Assembly: GCA_023079485.1 (NCBI GenBank)
Contig: CM041092.1
Coordinates: forward strand, 6,262,627 to 6,326,626
Reading direction: 5' to 3'
Length of the DNA: 64,000 nt
Source: Archilochus colubris
Taxonomy: Eukaryota; Chordata; Aves; Apodiformes; Trochilidae
This document shows, piece after piece, positions 13,210-26,700 of this stretch. Position numbers and translations under genes: made by a program. Positions within the stretch are counted from its first letter, which is position 1, and each line of letters opens with the position of its first letter. Below the pieces are notes generated by a model that was not told the origin of the DNA, did no database searches, and worked only from the letters and a program-made list of their open reading frames with translations.

Positions 13210-13480
13210 TTGATCTCATCACAGCAGGACACAGGTGGAAGAATGAGAGAGAGTGGGAATGTGTTGAAACAGAAAACCTCCCAGCTGGATATAAGGAAAA
13301 ACCTTATCACTATGAGGTAACCCTCCAAACAGGCTGACCTGAGGGATGTTAGAAAATCATCCTGGGAGGTTTTTACAAAGCCCTGGGTTACCTCATGTGA
13401 ATTCAATGCTGACTCTGCTCAGAGAGGGAGGTTCCACCAGGTGACCTCCCGTGGTCCTTTCCAATCTGGATGACTCTGTG
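13210..13480 (+). mobile_element. CR1 LINE, truncated 3' end, diverged
   Basis: The stretch matches the general pattern of the 3' end of avian CR1 retrotransposons read on the plus strand. It contains an AGCTGGATATAAGGAAAAACC segment followed by CTATGAGG, a CTGGGAGG segment, and near the end GGTTCCACCAGGTGACCTCC followed by GGTCCTTTCCAATCTGGATGACTCTGTGA. The last part corresponds to the CR1 terminal region just before its short 3' repeats. The copy is much degraded and 5'-truncated, with no intact reverse transcriptase frame. The left boundary is approximate. Confidence 0.75.
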
Positions 13481-16400
13481 AAGGAGCAGCTCACTGAAAG
13501 AAAGGCTTTCTCCTCTTGAACTTTCTATCAGGCCACTAAAACACTTCCACTAAAAAATACCACTGGGATCTGCAGAGTACTAAGGAACTTGCAGTAGCAC
13601 AAATAAATCCATTAGTCAACCAAACCAGAGAGAAATTGAATTAAATCACTATTTAAAAAAAAAAAAAAGAAGTTAAGCAAAACTTGTTTGAGTTGTACAA
13701 AAACTGTAAGGGACATTGGGAAGTCTTGTTTATGGAAAACTGTAAACAAAGATATCCTGCTATCTCTTACAAGACATCCATAACACTGCAGACAACGACT
13801 AGAAAGGCATCATAAATTATGACTACCCAATAAAGAAAAACTACACATTGTTCTGTTTGCCATCTTTTCTCAGGCAGAAAGAGCACCATACTGTCATCCC
13901 ATACAGCTTCTCTAATTCTACTAATAACACCCAATGCCACTGCAAGTGTAGTTCATTTGATGCAGTGTGCACTGATTTGCTTTTCCTGCCTCTGAGACCT
14001 ACATATAATTATGCAATAATTATGTCTGACAGGATACAGTGACATCTGCTCTTTGACACCCAGGTCACACAAGTATCAGGCAAGTGGGCTATTCAGACAA
14101 TAATTACATATTATAGACAGAGTAAAACACCACTATACATCAAACCTTAAACAGGAATCCCAGTAAGAGCTGCTTAGTAAGTATGTTGTTGCTTAGTAAG
14201 GATTGCTACAATAATTATGTTCTGTTTAATGTGACATTTAGCTTAATTGCACCCATTTCACCATCTGAGAATTCATTCAACAATAAGCATCTCCCACAAT
14301 TATTCTGTCCCTGTAGCTATGTACTAATTTGCCAACTTAGGGCAAAATCAGCAATCAGTTAAATAGAGTATTGTGTCAGTAATTTACTTCTAACAGGTAA
14401 TAGATATTCTCCAAGTCACATCTGATAGATAAAACAGCCCAGGAACACTGATAAGATTAAGGGACAATCATTGCAATAGTCTGCCTGTTCTCTACATTTT
14501 TTTACTATGTCTATCAGTTTAAGTATTAAATTTAGGAGCAGCCATTTCTAAACATTAAGAACCTATTTTTTAAAGAGAATATACTAATTCATAGAAAAAG
14601 ATCCCCAAAAATCACAACAGAGATGTACAACTTCATTAATGCCTGGCTGAGGAATAGCTCCACTAGATGTGATTTTAACTCCAGAAGATGGCTGCAGTGT
14701 CCATTTAATTGAATATTTTTGCCCAAAATGATATATTTGGGACCAGCTCCCTGCAGAGTCAAGGAAATCAGATCTGGTATATTTAGGTATTTCATATTAC
14801 AAAGCAATACAGGCATTGCTGCTGTAAGCAAACCTGCCTGCTCCCCTGCCTTCTGGAAGAGCCCTCCTGTGTGCCCACCCTGCATCTCAGCCATATCTCA
14901 GCCAAAATACAGCTTTTCTTCCTTGCTCATATTTAACTGTCTCAATTATTTTGCAATTTATTATTCACAGCAATCCAGTAAAACACTTTCTACTATATTT
15001 CAGATGAAAGATGCAAGAGAAAATAAAAGACTATTGTGCTATTTGTAATGTGTCACACAGGGCACATAAAATTCCTCTGATTCCTGGGATTAATTTTAAA
15101 TACTTTCGGCGCTTTTTTAAACTTTCATGACCTACACCAATGAGTAATTCAGCAGCTTAGTTATTCATTTTATTATAGATCTGAATAGAAGTGAAGTTTA
15201 GTGACTTATAGCCATACAGCACTGTGTTCCAATTTTACATTCCAGGTTTTTGCCTTATCACCCACATGTGGTAACACTCAAGGCACACTCCAGCAAGAAA
15301 GTCTTTCTGCAGCACAATGTAATGAACACTGCTGTTTATGAAAATTCAGTGATTTACTAACCCCTTGGCACTTGAAGGCAGGACTTCTTAATGCTAAGCA
15401 CTAATGTAAACTGCATTAGCTGAACTACTCAGCCATGTGCCCACACACCACAGACAAACCAGGGAAAAATAGTCTTTTCTTTCAACTCTTAGCTAAAAAA
15501 TTAAATACAATAAAATAAAAAAAACCCAACCCCCATTTTCCAAAACATTTCTGTAATACTCATCTGACATGGGTTTGTGAGAACAGATTTCTTGTCTTGA
15601 TAGAAACTAAAAATCAGAGACAAAGCCAAAATGTGTATAAATTTATGTATCCTATTAAAACAGAAAGTATAAATAGATGTTATCAGCACATTACAACTCT
15701 GAGAGGTACACTGCATGTGAGAATAAAAACATCTCTATCCTGGATTACAGATAGATATAATCAAACTTTGACCTTTTTAAAATTCTAAGCATCTATGAAA
15801 ACCAATTCCTTTTAAAACATAATAGTCTTCATAAGGTGGCTGCAAATGTTACCTTAATAGAAACTGCAGCTGAAAAAAAGTTTCTTCAGTCACTCTATCT
15901 TGACTTTGGGGCTTATATTATATTTTACATAAAACCCCTAGAATAAAAAAAATACTGGTTATTCAGCATCTTCTGCAACCCAAACCACCAGCTTTCCCGT
16001 GGGGAACCCAAGGGAATAAATACCTGGGCTGCTGGACACCTAACTCAATGACACCTTCTACTGATCCCCAGTCTCCTCTTTAAATCTGGAATCTTTATAT
16101 ATTCTCTCAAGCCCACAAGAAGCCAAGATCTACTCTAGTATTAGCAGGGAAGCAGAAGGGAGCTGATATCATTGTGAATTATTTCATGTTTGCCTGTAGG
16201 AACTGGGAGATTCAGAAGGCCCACACCAGTTTTACACAAATCCACACCAGCAAGTTTGGCACAAGACTTTTCCTCCTTTTCTCTACACTGTTCTCCCCTC
16301 ACTTCCCCTCATCCAGGGAGCCTCTCCAAGCCCTTTCTCCAGTGGGCAGCTCCCAGGTTTCACCCCAGGTTCACCCTCCTGCTAATAGCCCAAAACTGGG

Positions 16401-17892
16401 TGGGATCCCTGCAAAGCAGATACCCCCTGCTCTGCTAGAGACCACTTCAGCCACATCTCCTTACCAAAGAACATCAAGATCAGTACTAATGAACACCTAG
16501 AAAGGAACCACACCAGGAAATCTTCTGACAAAGGTTGGCTGCTCTGGCAAAGACAAAAACATCACCATCCCATCTTCCAGACTGTGGCTTCTAGTTTTCT
16601 CTTTAACACAGTTTAAATTATTTTTGTTCATTGAAATAATAGCAGTGTTCCATTTTTCAAAACTTTAAACATTTAAACCTTTTTTTTCTTCATTAAAAAG
16701 AAAAACGTTCGAGAAGAAAAGCTGAGAAATAATAACCAAATCTGCACACCTGCAAAACCTTTCTGAAGCATCAGAATTTCCTTCACATGCACATAATCAC
16801 AGAAACGTGTGCATCCCTCTCTAGACATCATTTTAAGGGAGAATTACATCTTTTTCTGCTCAACTTCATGCTATTCCCAACTTACATATTTTATAACCCA
16901 CTACAGCACAGAAGCCAGCATTCTTTCTCAGGGACTACAGTAATCAGCACACCCTGGGAAAGGAATCACAATCCAGAACTGCACACAGAGGTGCTGCTGA
17001 GCCTGGCAGGGGAATGGCATTAGGTCTCCCTCAGCCTCCAGCAGATTGATGTCCACAAAGGTCCAGATGTATTCCTGGGGGGTGTAATTGGGGCTCCAGG
17101 GGGTCCTGGGGTGCTGGATGGACCACTGAAGAGCCCCAGCAAGGGCATCCCTTCTGCCTCTAAGTACTCCCCTTGCTCCAGAGCAGAACTGGGGCTGCCC
17201 AAAGTTCTTGGAACAGAAAAGGCAGGTGATAAAATACAGGTACCATGTACTTGTTTAAAAAATACCTTCTCAATCATATGGGCTAGACAGTTGTTATTCT
17301 TAATAAGCATTATAGGAGAGCTATAGAATGGGCAGGATTTCCCCTGGTGCCCAAATTGCTACTAATTAGTGTGTCTGCATAAGGGGAGAAAACCTGTAAT
17401 AACTCCCCGGCAAGAGACAGCATAATTATTTCATGTGACAAGTACTATCTTTAAATATGGGCACAACCAATTTTATAAAAACTGGACACAGGCAATTGTA
17501 GAACTACAGAAACTGCTTTTACAGAGCATTTTTTTTTTATCCACAGTCCATAATTAGCCACTTATTACTATACTTACTCTAGATTCTTCCTAAATGATCC
17601 AAACTCTAGAGGAAAAGTTTTTTTGGATAAGCACAATTCTCTGCACTATTTGGAAAGAGCTGGGCAGGAATGAACAATCTGAGCAGCTATGCCAAAGTTG
17701 GAGAGTGATAAGTGTTCTCCAGCAGTAAATCAATCTGCTCATCTCACAGATGCTGTGAGCACAGGATGCTGACAAGGGGAATGGCTGAGAGGTGAGCAGC
17801 AGATAATCAATCCAAGAGGGCCAAGAGCTTAAGTTTCCAGACAGCATAAACCAGGATGAAGGGCTTTGAGATGCAAGAGTGACAGGCATACA
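13481..17892. other. THSD7B: Intronic sequence without recognised gene or repeat
   Basis: AT-rich intron 1 sequence. Notable only for a 13-base A run near 13656 and moderately GC-richer patches around 16260-16450 and 17000-17210. None of the open frames in these patches has recognisable domains or convincing splice flanks on both sides. Nothing assignable was seen. Confidence 0.55.
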
Positions 17893-18095
17893 GTAAATAA
17901 ACAAAAAAAAACCCCAAACCAAACCAAAACAAACAAACCCACACACAAATAATAATGACAAAAACCCCACTGCGAAAAAACTTAATAGCAAAAAAACCCC
18001 ACCAAACCTACCAGCCCCCCATCCAATAATTAAATAACTAAAATTCACAAAAATTCAACTGGGGGGAGTGGGGGGGGTGTGCAGGGGGAGGAGGA
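17893..18095. repeat. A/C-rich low-complexity tract followed by a G-rich tract
   Basis: From about 17898 to 18055 the plus strand is almost devoid of G and made of AAAC/CCAAA-type low-complexity sequence. It is followed at 18061-18094 by runs of 6, 8 and 5 G separated by short spacers. The minus-strand open frame across the first part is a hydrophobic Phe/Leu/Gly-rich artefact of this composition. The G runs could form a four-stranded structure, but this is inference from sequence only. Confidence 0.7.
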
Positions 18096-21000
18096 ATTAA
18101 TGTAAAAGGAAGGCAATGACAAAGACATTCTCTTTCAAATTGAAATGATCTCCCATTGCATCATAAATTCATCTTCTTGATTGCAAGGTCCAGAAGAACA
18201 GAATAGCTCAAATACTTGAGTTTGCACTTGCAGAGCATGATCACATTACCTCATTCAAACTTGCAGGTGTTCAGATTAGAAAAATCTTGGCAATCTTGTG
18301 ACAAGAATTACAAGATGTAAGTAAGCACAGCATACCTAAATAGGTATGTGAAGAAAGAAAAATCTCCATCCCATCTGGAGGCAGCTTTTACCAGGCATCC
18401 TTCCAAATGGCTACCCAGGCAAGTGAGTGAGAACAAAATATTGCCAGAAGAAGAGCTATGCATCAGGCCAGAATGAGATCCAGGGATCTTATGAAGAGGC
18501 TGTATTAACCTGTGATGCTTTTGAACTAGTTGTTTGTGGGTTTTTTAACTATCCCAGTAGAAGTATTTAGGTGCTGGAGAGCAGGGCATGGCAACCAACT
18601 ACACCCTACCCAGAGAAACAGCTCCTCTGCTGCAGAGCTTTGCTGCAAATCTCCCAAATCACAGCAACAAAACCTAGAACTGGGACAACAGAGCACCACA
18701 ACATAAAGAGGAATTTTCTATTCATTTTAGGTTTTAATTTTGTTCTTTCTTTTTTCAGCTGAGTTTGATTACCAAGAGCAAAATCTAGTAACATTTTAAG
18801 GATAAACAAAGCAGAGAACACCCCAGTCTTGGCCATAAACCTCTCTCAGTCCATAAACAGGAGCCCAAACATTGCAAGTCCTGCAGCAGTCAAGGTGCTA
18901 ATGCAGGGTCCCAGGGTAGGAACAAGTATGTCTGGGGGAAGAGACAGCTAGTGGTTTGTTGGCTTGGTTCTGTTTTCTTTTCTTTTCAACATCTGCACTG
19001 ATGAAATAAAGAAAACTGAAAAGAAAATGTCAGTTCCAGTAATTTAAAGATGGAAGTGTTCAAGCATCAACCTAGACCCTAAAATTATGCAGAGGTCAGC
19101 CTTACAATGCTATTAGATCCTCACTACCTTTTTGGCAGACATGTAGCTCATGTTATTCTGAATTTATAGTGGTTGCATACTTCTGAATAGTTGTCAGCTA
19201 TCACTGAAATCCTAACAGATGTGCACCTTTACATACTTTTTCACAAGCCTCAGCACAAATGATAAAACCAAGTCCTCCAAATGCTTTAACATCTCAGAAT
19301 AAATATCCTTAGGATGACTTTGCCAGCACAGCCCCATGTTTCTTTTACAGCTCACTAAGAGATGTGGCAGGGTGCTGGGAGCATTCAGGGATTCTGCTGG
19401 GGCTGTTTGCTGAGCAGACATGAACAAATTTGAATTTTGAAATCTGGTCACTGTTGCCATAAAAGATACCAAGCTGTATTTTATATATTTTTTTTTTTTA
19501 AGAATGGTAACATGGAAAAATATCAGTTACAGGTGTACATGTGCTGTACACAGATTTTACATCCAGACTTAAGCATCTGTTTTTACAATGTTAGCACACA
19601 CTATGCAACTGAAGATTTTGAGAAACATATTCTTATGCATAAGTAATCATCTAACAAGACCTCGAAAAACGTAGTCCTTAATAGACTTAATTAACAGGTT
19701 AATGATGTGCATAGCATGCATGCTCTAAAAAGCAAAGACTCTCACATTAAGCTTGTTTCTGTTTCACAGAAGCAGCTTTCTGTAGAATAACTGTGCTAAT
19801 GTAATTACACATCTGGCACTTCTGCTGGTTATAACTGCAGAGATATTTATAAACAGCTACTAATTTATACCAGAGTACCTAGCTGCTCCAATGTTTTTAC
19901 ACTACAAATAAAGATATTTGCATGAAAATTCAAATTGAAAGAATTATGTTCTGTAGCTGAGTGGTTCTGGTGAATGTATAAAGTGTTCATTTAGCCTGCA
20001 AAATAAATCTGACACTTACAGTATTGTCATGACCACCTGTGAAACCTCCATAAACCAAGCATGCCTCAAGCTCACCTTTATATAAAAGGGGTCAAGTACA
20101 AATTTTTAGACAGTTTTAAATTAAACATCAGCACCAGCAATCATCTCTGTTACAGTGTCACCAGCCCTGCTAAACTAATGTTTTAAAATATCATTTCATG
20201 GCAATGTTCATTCATCATCCTCACTGTAACCAGGAAATGATGGAAAACCAGGCCAGAATAATGGAAATCCCACATTATCTTGACCAGTATTGTCAAGAAA
20301 ATGCAGTGGTCATTAATTTAAATATGCTTCAAAGAAGGACCACAGCTTCAAACATGATTCAAGAAGATAAAAAGCCATGCCAGCCTCAAGCTGCTTTCAG
20401 TTCAATTTAGGTCACATTTGGATTCATCATGATAACACCTGAAATCCCCCAACTTACAAAATATTGACAGAAGCTGCTGCTTCCCTAAGTGTTTCATCAA
20501 AGGAGCAGATGAGTCCCAAAGGGAAGGAGTTACTGAAAGGAGATGCTATCTAAGGAACCTTGCAACACCCAAGTGCTCAAGCTCAGGAGTGCCTGCATGG
20601 GAGAAAAAAGCCAAGCCAACCCTTTTTGCTTCATATTTCAAGGCACATCCCATTAAGGAAAATCATACATTATTTAATAAAAGGAAAAGCATATATGTGT
20701 GAATGTGCTCTACCTAGCTATCAAATATACATGCACACGTATAGAGAGAGATGCTAGGAGATATTTACACGCAAATTATCCCATTTCACTCCCATTTTGG
20801 AATCAATCCCTGTTTTTTTTCTCTTGGTCTGTACCTGGTGCACCAGAAGCATAGGTAAAATGTCATGAGTTCCATATCATGGGTTCTGAAGTACTGGAGC
20901 CAGCTCCTCATCCTTCTCCAAGGAGATACTCCCAGTGCTTTGCAGGTCATGGTGGAAGCTGTGGATACTTTTGCAGATGACTAATGACAGGTCATGGAAT

Positions 21001-21916
21001 AAACATGGAAATCTCCTCACCTAATTACTCCAAACCCCCCAGGGAGTCAGCTGGACAGATAGAACAGAGAGTGAATTGGGGGGAACAAAACCACTCAGCT
21101 ACTACTCCCAAACCACAGATCTCAAAGGGGTTTTAATTTTGCTTCTTTTATATGAGTAAGAGGTTTCCTTATGAACCAGCTCATTAGCATGTCCCAGCTG
21201 GTTCATTAACCAGCACATGGACATTCACTATCACCATAAGGAAACAAGGAAATGTTCCAGAAAGAGCTTTCTTCAGAAATGGAGGGGGCTATCTGGCCCC
21301 TTCCAGAAGGAATTCCACCTCTCAGACTTCTCCCCAGACAGGTTTAAAGAATTCCCAAGCTCACAGCAAAGTTGGCACATCCATCCATGAACTGCAGTGC
21401 TAATAAATCTGTCTGCACCCTCAACAGATGGACAACACTCAGGTGCAGGTAAATCAGACTGGGAGTTCTGGAAATAAAAATGGTTCTCCCACTAATGGTA
21501 CTGAATAACTGCACCTAATTGAGTTTTAATTCCAGTGGGGATTCTTTAAGTCAGTCAAGTCACTTGGAAATATTCCTCTATTTGAAACGTCTATTCCTTT
21601 CTTATGATTCCCATAATAAACATTCAGAATATTCTGAAGTAAAGCAAATTTGATTTGAGATCCTTTTAACAGTAAGCCATATATTTTATATATACAAAGA
21701 GAAATGACTGGTTGAATGGCAAAAATCAATGATGGGAGCTAAGAAAATGGAATCCATATTAATTAAATGCTAAAAACATTTACAGTCTGTCCTATTTGAA
21801 ATTCAGAAACTCAAGATATTTCTCATCTTTAAAAACTGACCCTAAGTGACTTGAGCTCTTTCTCAGATGACAAGGAAAGATTTTTAGTTTACATCAAGTC
21901 TTGATATTACTGCAGA
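18096..21916. other. THSD7B: Intronic sequence without recognised gene
   Basis: AT-rich intron 1 sequence. A T run at 19490-19499 and an 11-bp imperfectly spaced inverted repeat (21171-21181 with 21196-21206, core GAACCAGCT/AGCTGGTTC) are the only structures noticed. No coding or RNA gene signal was recognised. Confidence 0.55.
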
Positions 21917-21949
21917 TATATAAAGTGAGTTCTTCACTCACTTTATATA
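21917..21949. repeat. Perfect 14-bp inverted repeat (hairpin, 5-nt loop)
   Basis: The arm TATATAAAGTGAGT (21917-21930) is followed by a 5-base loop TCTTC and the exact reverse complement ACTCACTTTATATA (21936-21949). As RNA this gives a 14-bp stem, AT-rich at the base and GC-containing near the loop. It lacks the roughly 22-bp arm length normal for microRNA precursors, so I do not call it one. It may be the remnant of a small inverted-repeat element or a chance hairpin. Confidence 0.85.
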
Positions 21950-22904
21950 AACAGGATGCATGTATATGACTCAAACTTCAGGTCTTTTTAAAATAAACAA
22001 AAAATTCAGATTTCTTTAAAGAACATTCACTGCTCTCAGGATGTGCTTGTAAACCATTTACATTAAATTCTTTCCATGCTAAAACCAGTTGCAGCTTTAC
22101 TCTCTTAAGAATAAGGGAGGGAAAAATATCTCCTGAACCTCAAAGCTCAGTCCCTAAGAAGGTAAAGTTGGCAGGTTTGTCATTCATTCTTCTGCTTGAA
22201 GGTCTCAAATGGCTCCATCAATTACATCAGTTGGGTTTATGGTCCCATCACTCTTCCCAAACCATTTCCGCACCATCTTTCATTCTCATAAACCAATAAA
22301 ACAATCTTGACAGGCAAACTAAGCAACTAAATACTTTCCCACAATAATTTTTACACAGGCAAATACACAATATTCATGATTACTCAGCCAACATTTCTAT
22401 TCATCTGAATTTGTCTGGTTACAATAGTTGCTGCCCAAAGAATTTTCCACTGCTAATGACAGATGTGTGATCACATAACACATACATGTGACAACCTGAT
22501 TTATTTCCACATGCAATCAGTTTCCACCAGACTAAGAAAGCAGAAGGTTCTCTCCCTGCATCCAGACAACCTTGCACCATACTCTGCAGAAAGTGAGAGA
22601 CTGCACCAGTGTATGCACTCCTAAGCTAAGCTTCTCCATCAGCATGGTTTGGAGGACTTTTTTTCTGGACCACATTTCCCTGTATCACATTTGTCCTTCA
22701 GGAAACCTTCCCACTGAATCTTACAGGATTGTCCTGCAGAACAAGCTAAAAGCCCATGGTCCAGAAATCAAGGAACAAACTTTCATGCACAACATCTCCT
22801 TCTTACTTCCCTCAGGATCTCAATCTCTTGGTCACTGGGGCCAAGGTTACTGATTGCCACATTCCTGATCTATTCCTATGTACTTGTAAATAGCCCAGCT
22901 CGTA

Positions 22905-22995
22905 GATCACCACCTCTGGTGACCTGCCCAGGGACACTTTCCACTGGACCAGGTTGACCAAAGCCCCATCCAACCTGGCACTTCTTCCATTACCA
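22905..22995 (-). mobile_element. CR1 LINE fragment
   Basis: A short fragment contains ACTGGACCAGGTTGACCAAA and AGCCCCATCCAACCTGGCAC, typical of the reverse complement of the CR1 segment lying before its terminal region. This places the element on the minus strand. Neither CR1 end is preserved and the boundaries are approximate. Confidence 0.6.
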
Positions 22996-23687
22996 TGAAA
23001 TTTGTATTCCTCCTAGGAAAAGACTCCAGCTCCTGACAACCCACCATCACCAGGATGAAACCACTAACCTTAGGATACAGAGCAGCAGGGTGAGAGTAAT
23101 GCCAGGAAAGATGTAGAAGCTGGGAACTGCGTGTATAACAACGTTGACTGCGTTGCTTTTTTCCTGTTACAATTAGATCTTGGCTAATGATGATGAGGCT
23201 CTTAGGATTTCAGTTATACTAACAAGAATTCATTGGTTATTCTTAGATATCTAAGGTGTGCTTCCTCTTTGCCCAAGAGCAAGAAGAGAAAAAATTACCT
23301 TAAGGCAGACACACTTTGACTTTCTTGGGAGATGGTCTCTCTCTTCTCAGTCCATATGGATCTGGGGATTTGCACTCCTGCAACTGCAACCCCAAGCCCT
23401 GTCACTACAGCAATTACAGAGGATGGAGAAGCCCATTCTCCCAAATCAGAGCAAGCAGAGCACTCTGCTAGAATGCTGGTAAATACACAAGTGCCTGCTG
23501 TAATGCAAGATATCCAAATAGTCTCAGGAATAAATAAGCTTCAAATATTGGTGTAAGTAGAAATACAGATGTTTTGTATCAGTCCTCTCAGAAACTTTCT
23601 TTCCATTTATGAGATGCTGCAATGCCTTAAAAAACACAAGCTCACTGTGGCCCTCAAACTGCAGAGTTCAGAGGCTCAGGTACTGCA

Positions 23688-23729
23688 ACAGACCTCTTCA
23701 AATAATTAACAGATCTCTTCAAATAATTA
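23688..23729. repeat. Tandem duplication, 21-bp unit x2
   Basis: Two adjacent 21-base units (23688-23708 and 23709-23729) differ at one position (ACAGACCTC versus ACAGATCTC, both followed by TTCAAATAATTA). The near-identity indicates a recent local duplication. No function is apparent. Confidence 0.9.
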
Positions 23730-26700
23730 ATTTCATTTTACATGGAATATTTATAGGACACAATACTTAGGATAACAATTACCTTTTATTTTTTTTAAAC
23801 GCCAACTATTCGGACCATTTTATGAACTCTTCCTGAGATTAAGGCTGCAATAAAGCAGTTTCCTATGTGAATGAACCCCACCTATAACAAGTCTTTAGGG
23901 TTTTTAACATACAAAATCTACAGGAAACCAAATTTTCCCCACTGAAACCTCAGCAAGGCTCAGAAATACCTTTGTATGGCCACCTGAAACTCCTAATCCA
24001 AGTGATTATAATAAAACTTCTTATACAAGCTACATTAAAATGTTAATTCAGCATCAAGTCCTCACAGAAATGGCACCAGCAGTATCAACAGCATATGTCA
24101 TCTGACACACAAGCATTACAGCATCCAACACCTGGACTGATAGAACAAATCACTGGGTGTCAATCACACAAAGAAAAGAGAGGGGGGATTTACTGATCAT
24201 GATGCACATCCTTTGCCCCAGGGAGGAAGAACAGCTGCTGGTATTTCCTGCAAAATCCTTCATATTTCCTCTCTTTAGGGAATTTAAGCTCCAGACAAAT
24301 TAATTGGTTGGGCAGGCTGGAGAATCCATTGATTTCTTCTGGTATACTTTAAGTAGAGCTTTTTCTCCAGAGCTTGCCAGCTCAAGGAGAGAAAAAAAAA
24401 GAATCTACAAGAAGAGCAAATATCTTTCCCTACTTCATTCATGTTCTTGGAGGATCACGAGTGTCAGGACCTGCACTCACGTGACAGAAACACCTATGGC
24501 ATCATCTTCCAAAGGAGACAGAGGGCCAAATTCTGCTTCTCTCTTACACCAGCATCAATTCAAATTGAGCAGACTGAGTCCACATTCCTACTCTGTTCCT
24601 CATTTTTCTCTGCCCTGATGTTGGATGTCAAGCCAATTGCTAAGTTTCATTAATGAAGCTCACTTTGCCAAGAAACAATTTAAGCAATGTCTTTGAATTT
24701 CCAAATGGATATCAGACTGTTAAATAATATCTTTTAAGATGTCACAGGAAAGAAGCCAGTATCGACTCAGACCCGCTTCCAACTGATGTCTAATCCATAT
24801 TACAATAATAATGTAAATTATCACTAAAGAGTGGTTAGCAGTTGTGGTCAGATCACATGGCAGGCAGGCAAGCTCAACCAATAAGTAAATTGTAAGGGAG
24901 AATGGTAAATGTGCTGATTATGTAAATGTAACTGTTTGAAGTCAAAGATGTGGGCCTGTATTTCACTGATAAAATGCGTAAAATAGAAAGAGACACTGCG
25001 TAAGCAATTAAATTTAACTTTTTAATCAATAAAAGGGGAAACTGGGACCTAAATCCACTTTATAGGATTTAGCAATCAAAGTCTTCCTGCAACTCAAAGA
25101 CAGCTGTGATCCTTCTTTAACTAGTGGGGAACTTACCATAAGACCAAAAAAAAAAAAAGTCACATTCTATCTTGATACAACACACAAGAGAATCTTCTAT
25201 CATTAGATCAAGATAATTTGGTGGTAGTGGTGCTCCTTATCTTTAGTTCTTATTGGTATTCTTTGTAAATAAAGATGTGCTTCCTACAGCTTTGATGGCA
25301 GCATCTCACAAGAGTGTGATGTATGGGTCCACCTGTCCTTGTTAGCACTTTGGATTTGCTTCTTGTAGGTCCAGAGTTTTTCCAAGCATTCCAGAAACAG
25401 GAAACACACTGTGCCTTTAAGCTTGAAACTTCTTACAAAAATGTAAGGTCAGAAGAATTTGGGTTGGTTCCAAGATGTCCACAGCTACAAAGCATCAATT
25501 CTTCCACCTTATCTAGGACAAGGCAACCCACACTGTCAAACAGTGGGCGACCACTCAGCTGGAAAATCCTCTTGATCTCACTCCTGTCTGCCAAATAGAC
25601 AGCCCACCTAATTTTTCTCTCCTCTCCTCATAGATTTATTTCCCTGTGCTGCCATTCAAATATGGCACAATCTACCACCAGCCATCAACTCCTCCTCTTC
25701 AAAAAACTCCATACATTCAGCAATTTCAACAGACACTGATCATGCCAAACTTCTTCCACTGCCCTTACAGACAACTGCTGTGTGTATAGCTGTATATCTA
25801 TATAAACACACAGTCAGAGGCATTTACAGATCCAAAAATTAGCTGAAAAGTAAAGTTCTTTTTTAAGGCAGCAGTGGTCAGGCTTCATTCTAAAAAGCAC
25901 GAGGTGACTGCCAGCTGCAACGCCTTTGATAGTTCACTAATTAATGATCAAGAATGAATTTGCTTCAGCATAATTTTATGCTTTTATATGGATATCTTAT
26001 TTGATTATAATTATCACAGGCTGTAGAAGTTTATTAGAGCCAATCATTTCTTAATGGAATTAAAATCCCAAGGGAACCATGTGAAGTAATTTTTATTGGT
26101 GAAAATGATGAGAGCTTATAACCAAAAGGGAGCCTACCAGTCTACCATAATTATTCCAAAGTATAAATTTAAAACAAACTGCATGAATTTTTCAGCATTT
26201 TCATGAATACTCAAGTTAAAACAATCACAAGGTGTTAGAAGCAGCAGAATGAGATGATCTTCAGGCTCCTTCTAGCTCCTCTAGTATTCACCTACTTGGG
26301 GAGGGGATTACTGCAGCCTTCTCCTGGATGAAATCCCCCATTCTCAGAACAGTTCCCTGGGTTATTGCCTCTGCTTCCCAGCCCTGTTAACAAAACACCC
26401 CTCATTTTTTCTCTTTCACAACACTGTGCCAGTCCCTATTAAAATAACTCTAAAAACACCATTTCTTCACAACACTAACAATAATTTGGTCTTTCACTCA
26501 AAGGTACACCACTAAGATTGGAGGGTAAAAACAGTGAGAGTTTCCATGAACAGATTTTATATGGTGTACATCTTAGCCTGTTCTTTTACACATTTTTAGA
26601 ACTCCTGCACCTTGGAGCTGGTGAAACAAATTATTCCCTTTCTCATGCTGTCATTCTCCCTCTATTGTCATCCTATACCAGTGTTCCTTTTCTTTTGCTG

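Noticed and set aside
17590..18048. 152-codon minus-strand hydrophobic frame resembling a membrane protein
   Set aside because: The Phe/Leu/Gly/Val richness comes from reading A/C-rich low-complexity sequence in reverse.
21917..21949. microRNA precursor
   Set aside because: A 14-bp stem with a 5-base loop is too short for Drosha/Dicer processing.
26225..26285. Possible extra CR1 3' end (GAGATGATCTTCAGGCTCCTTCTAGC)
   Set aside because: Only about 25 bases resemble the CR1 tail and no terminal repeat or inward sequence supports it.
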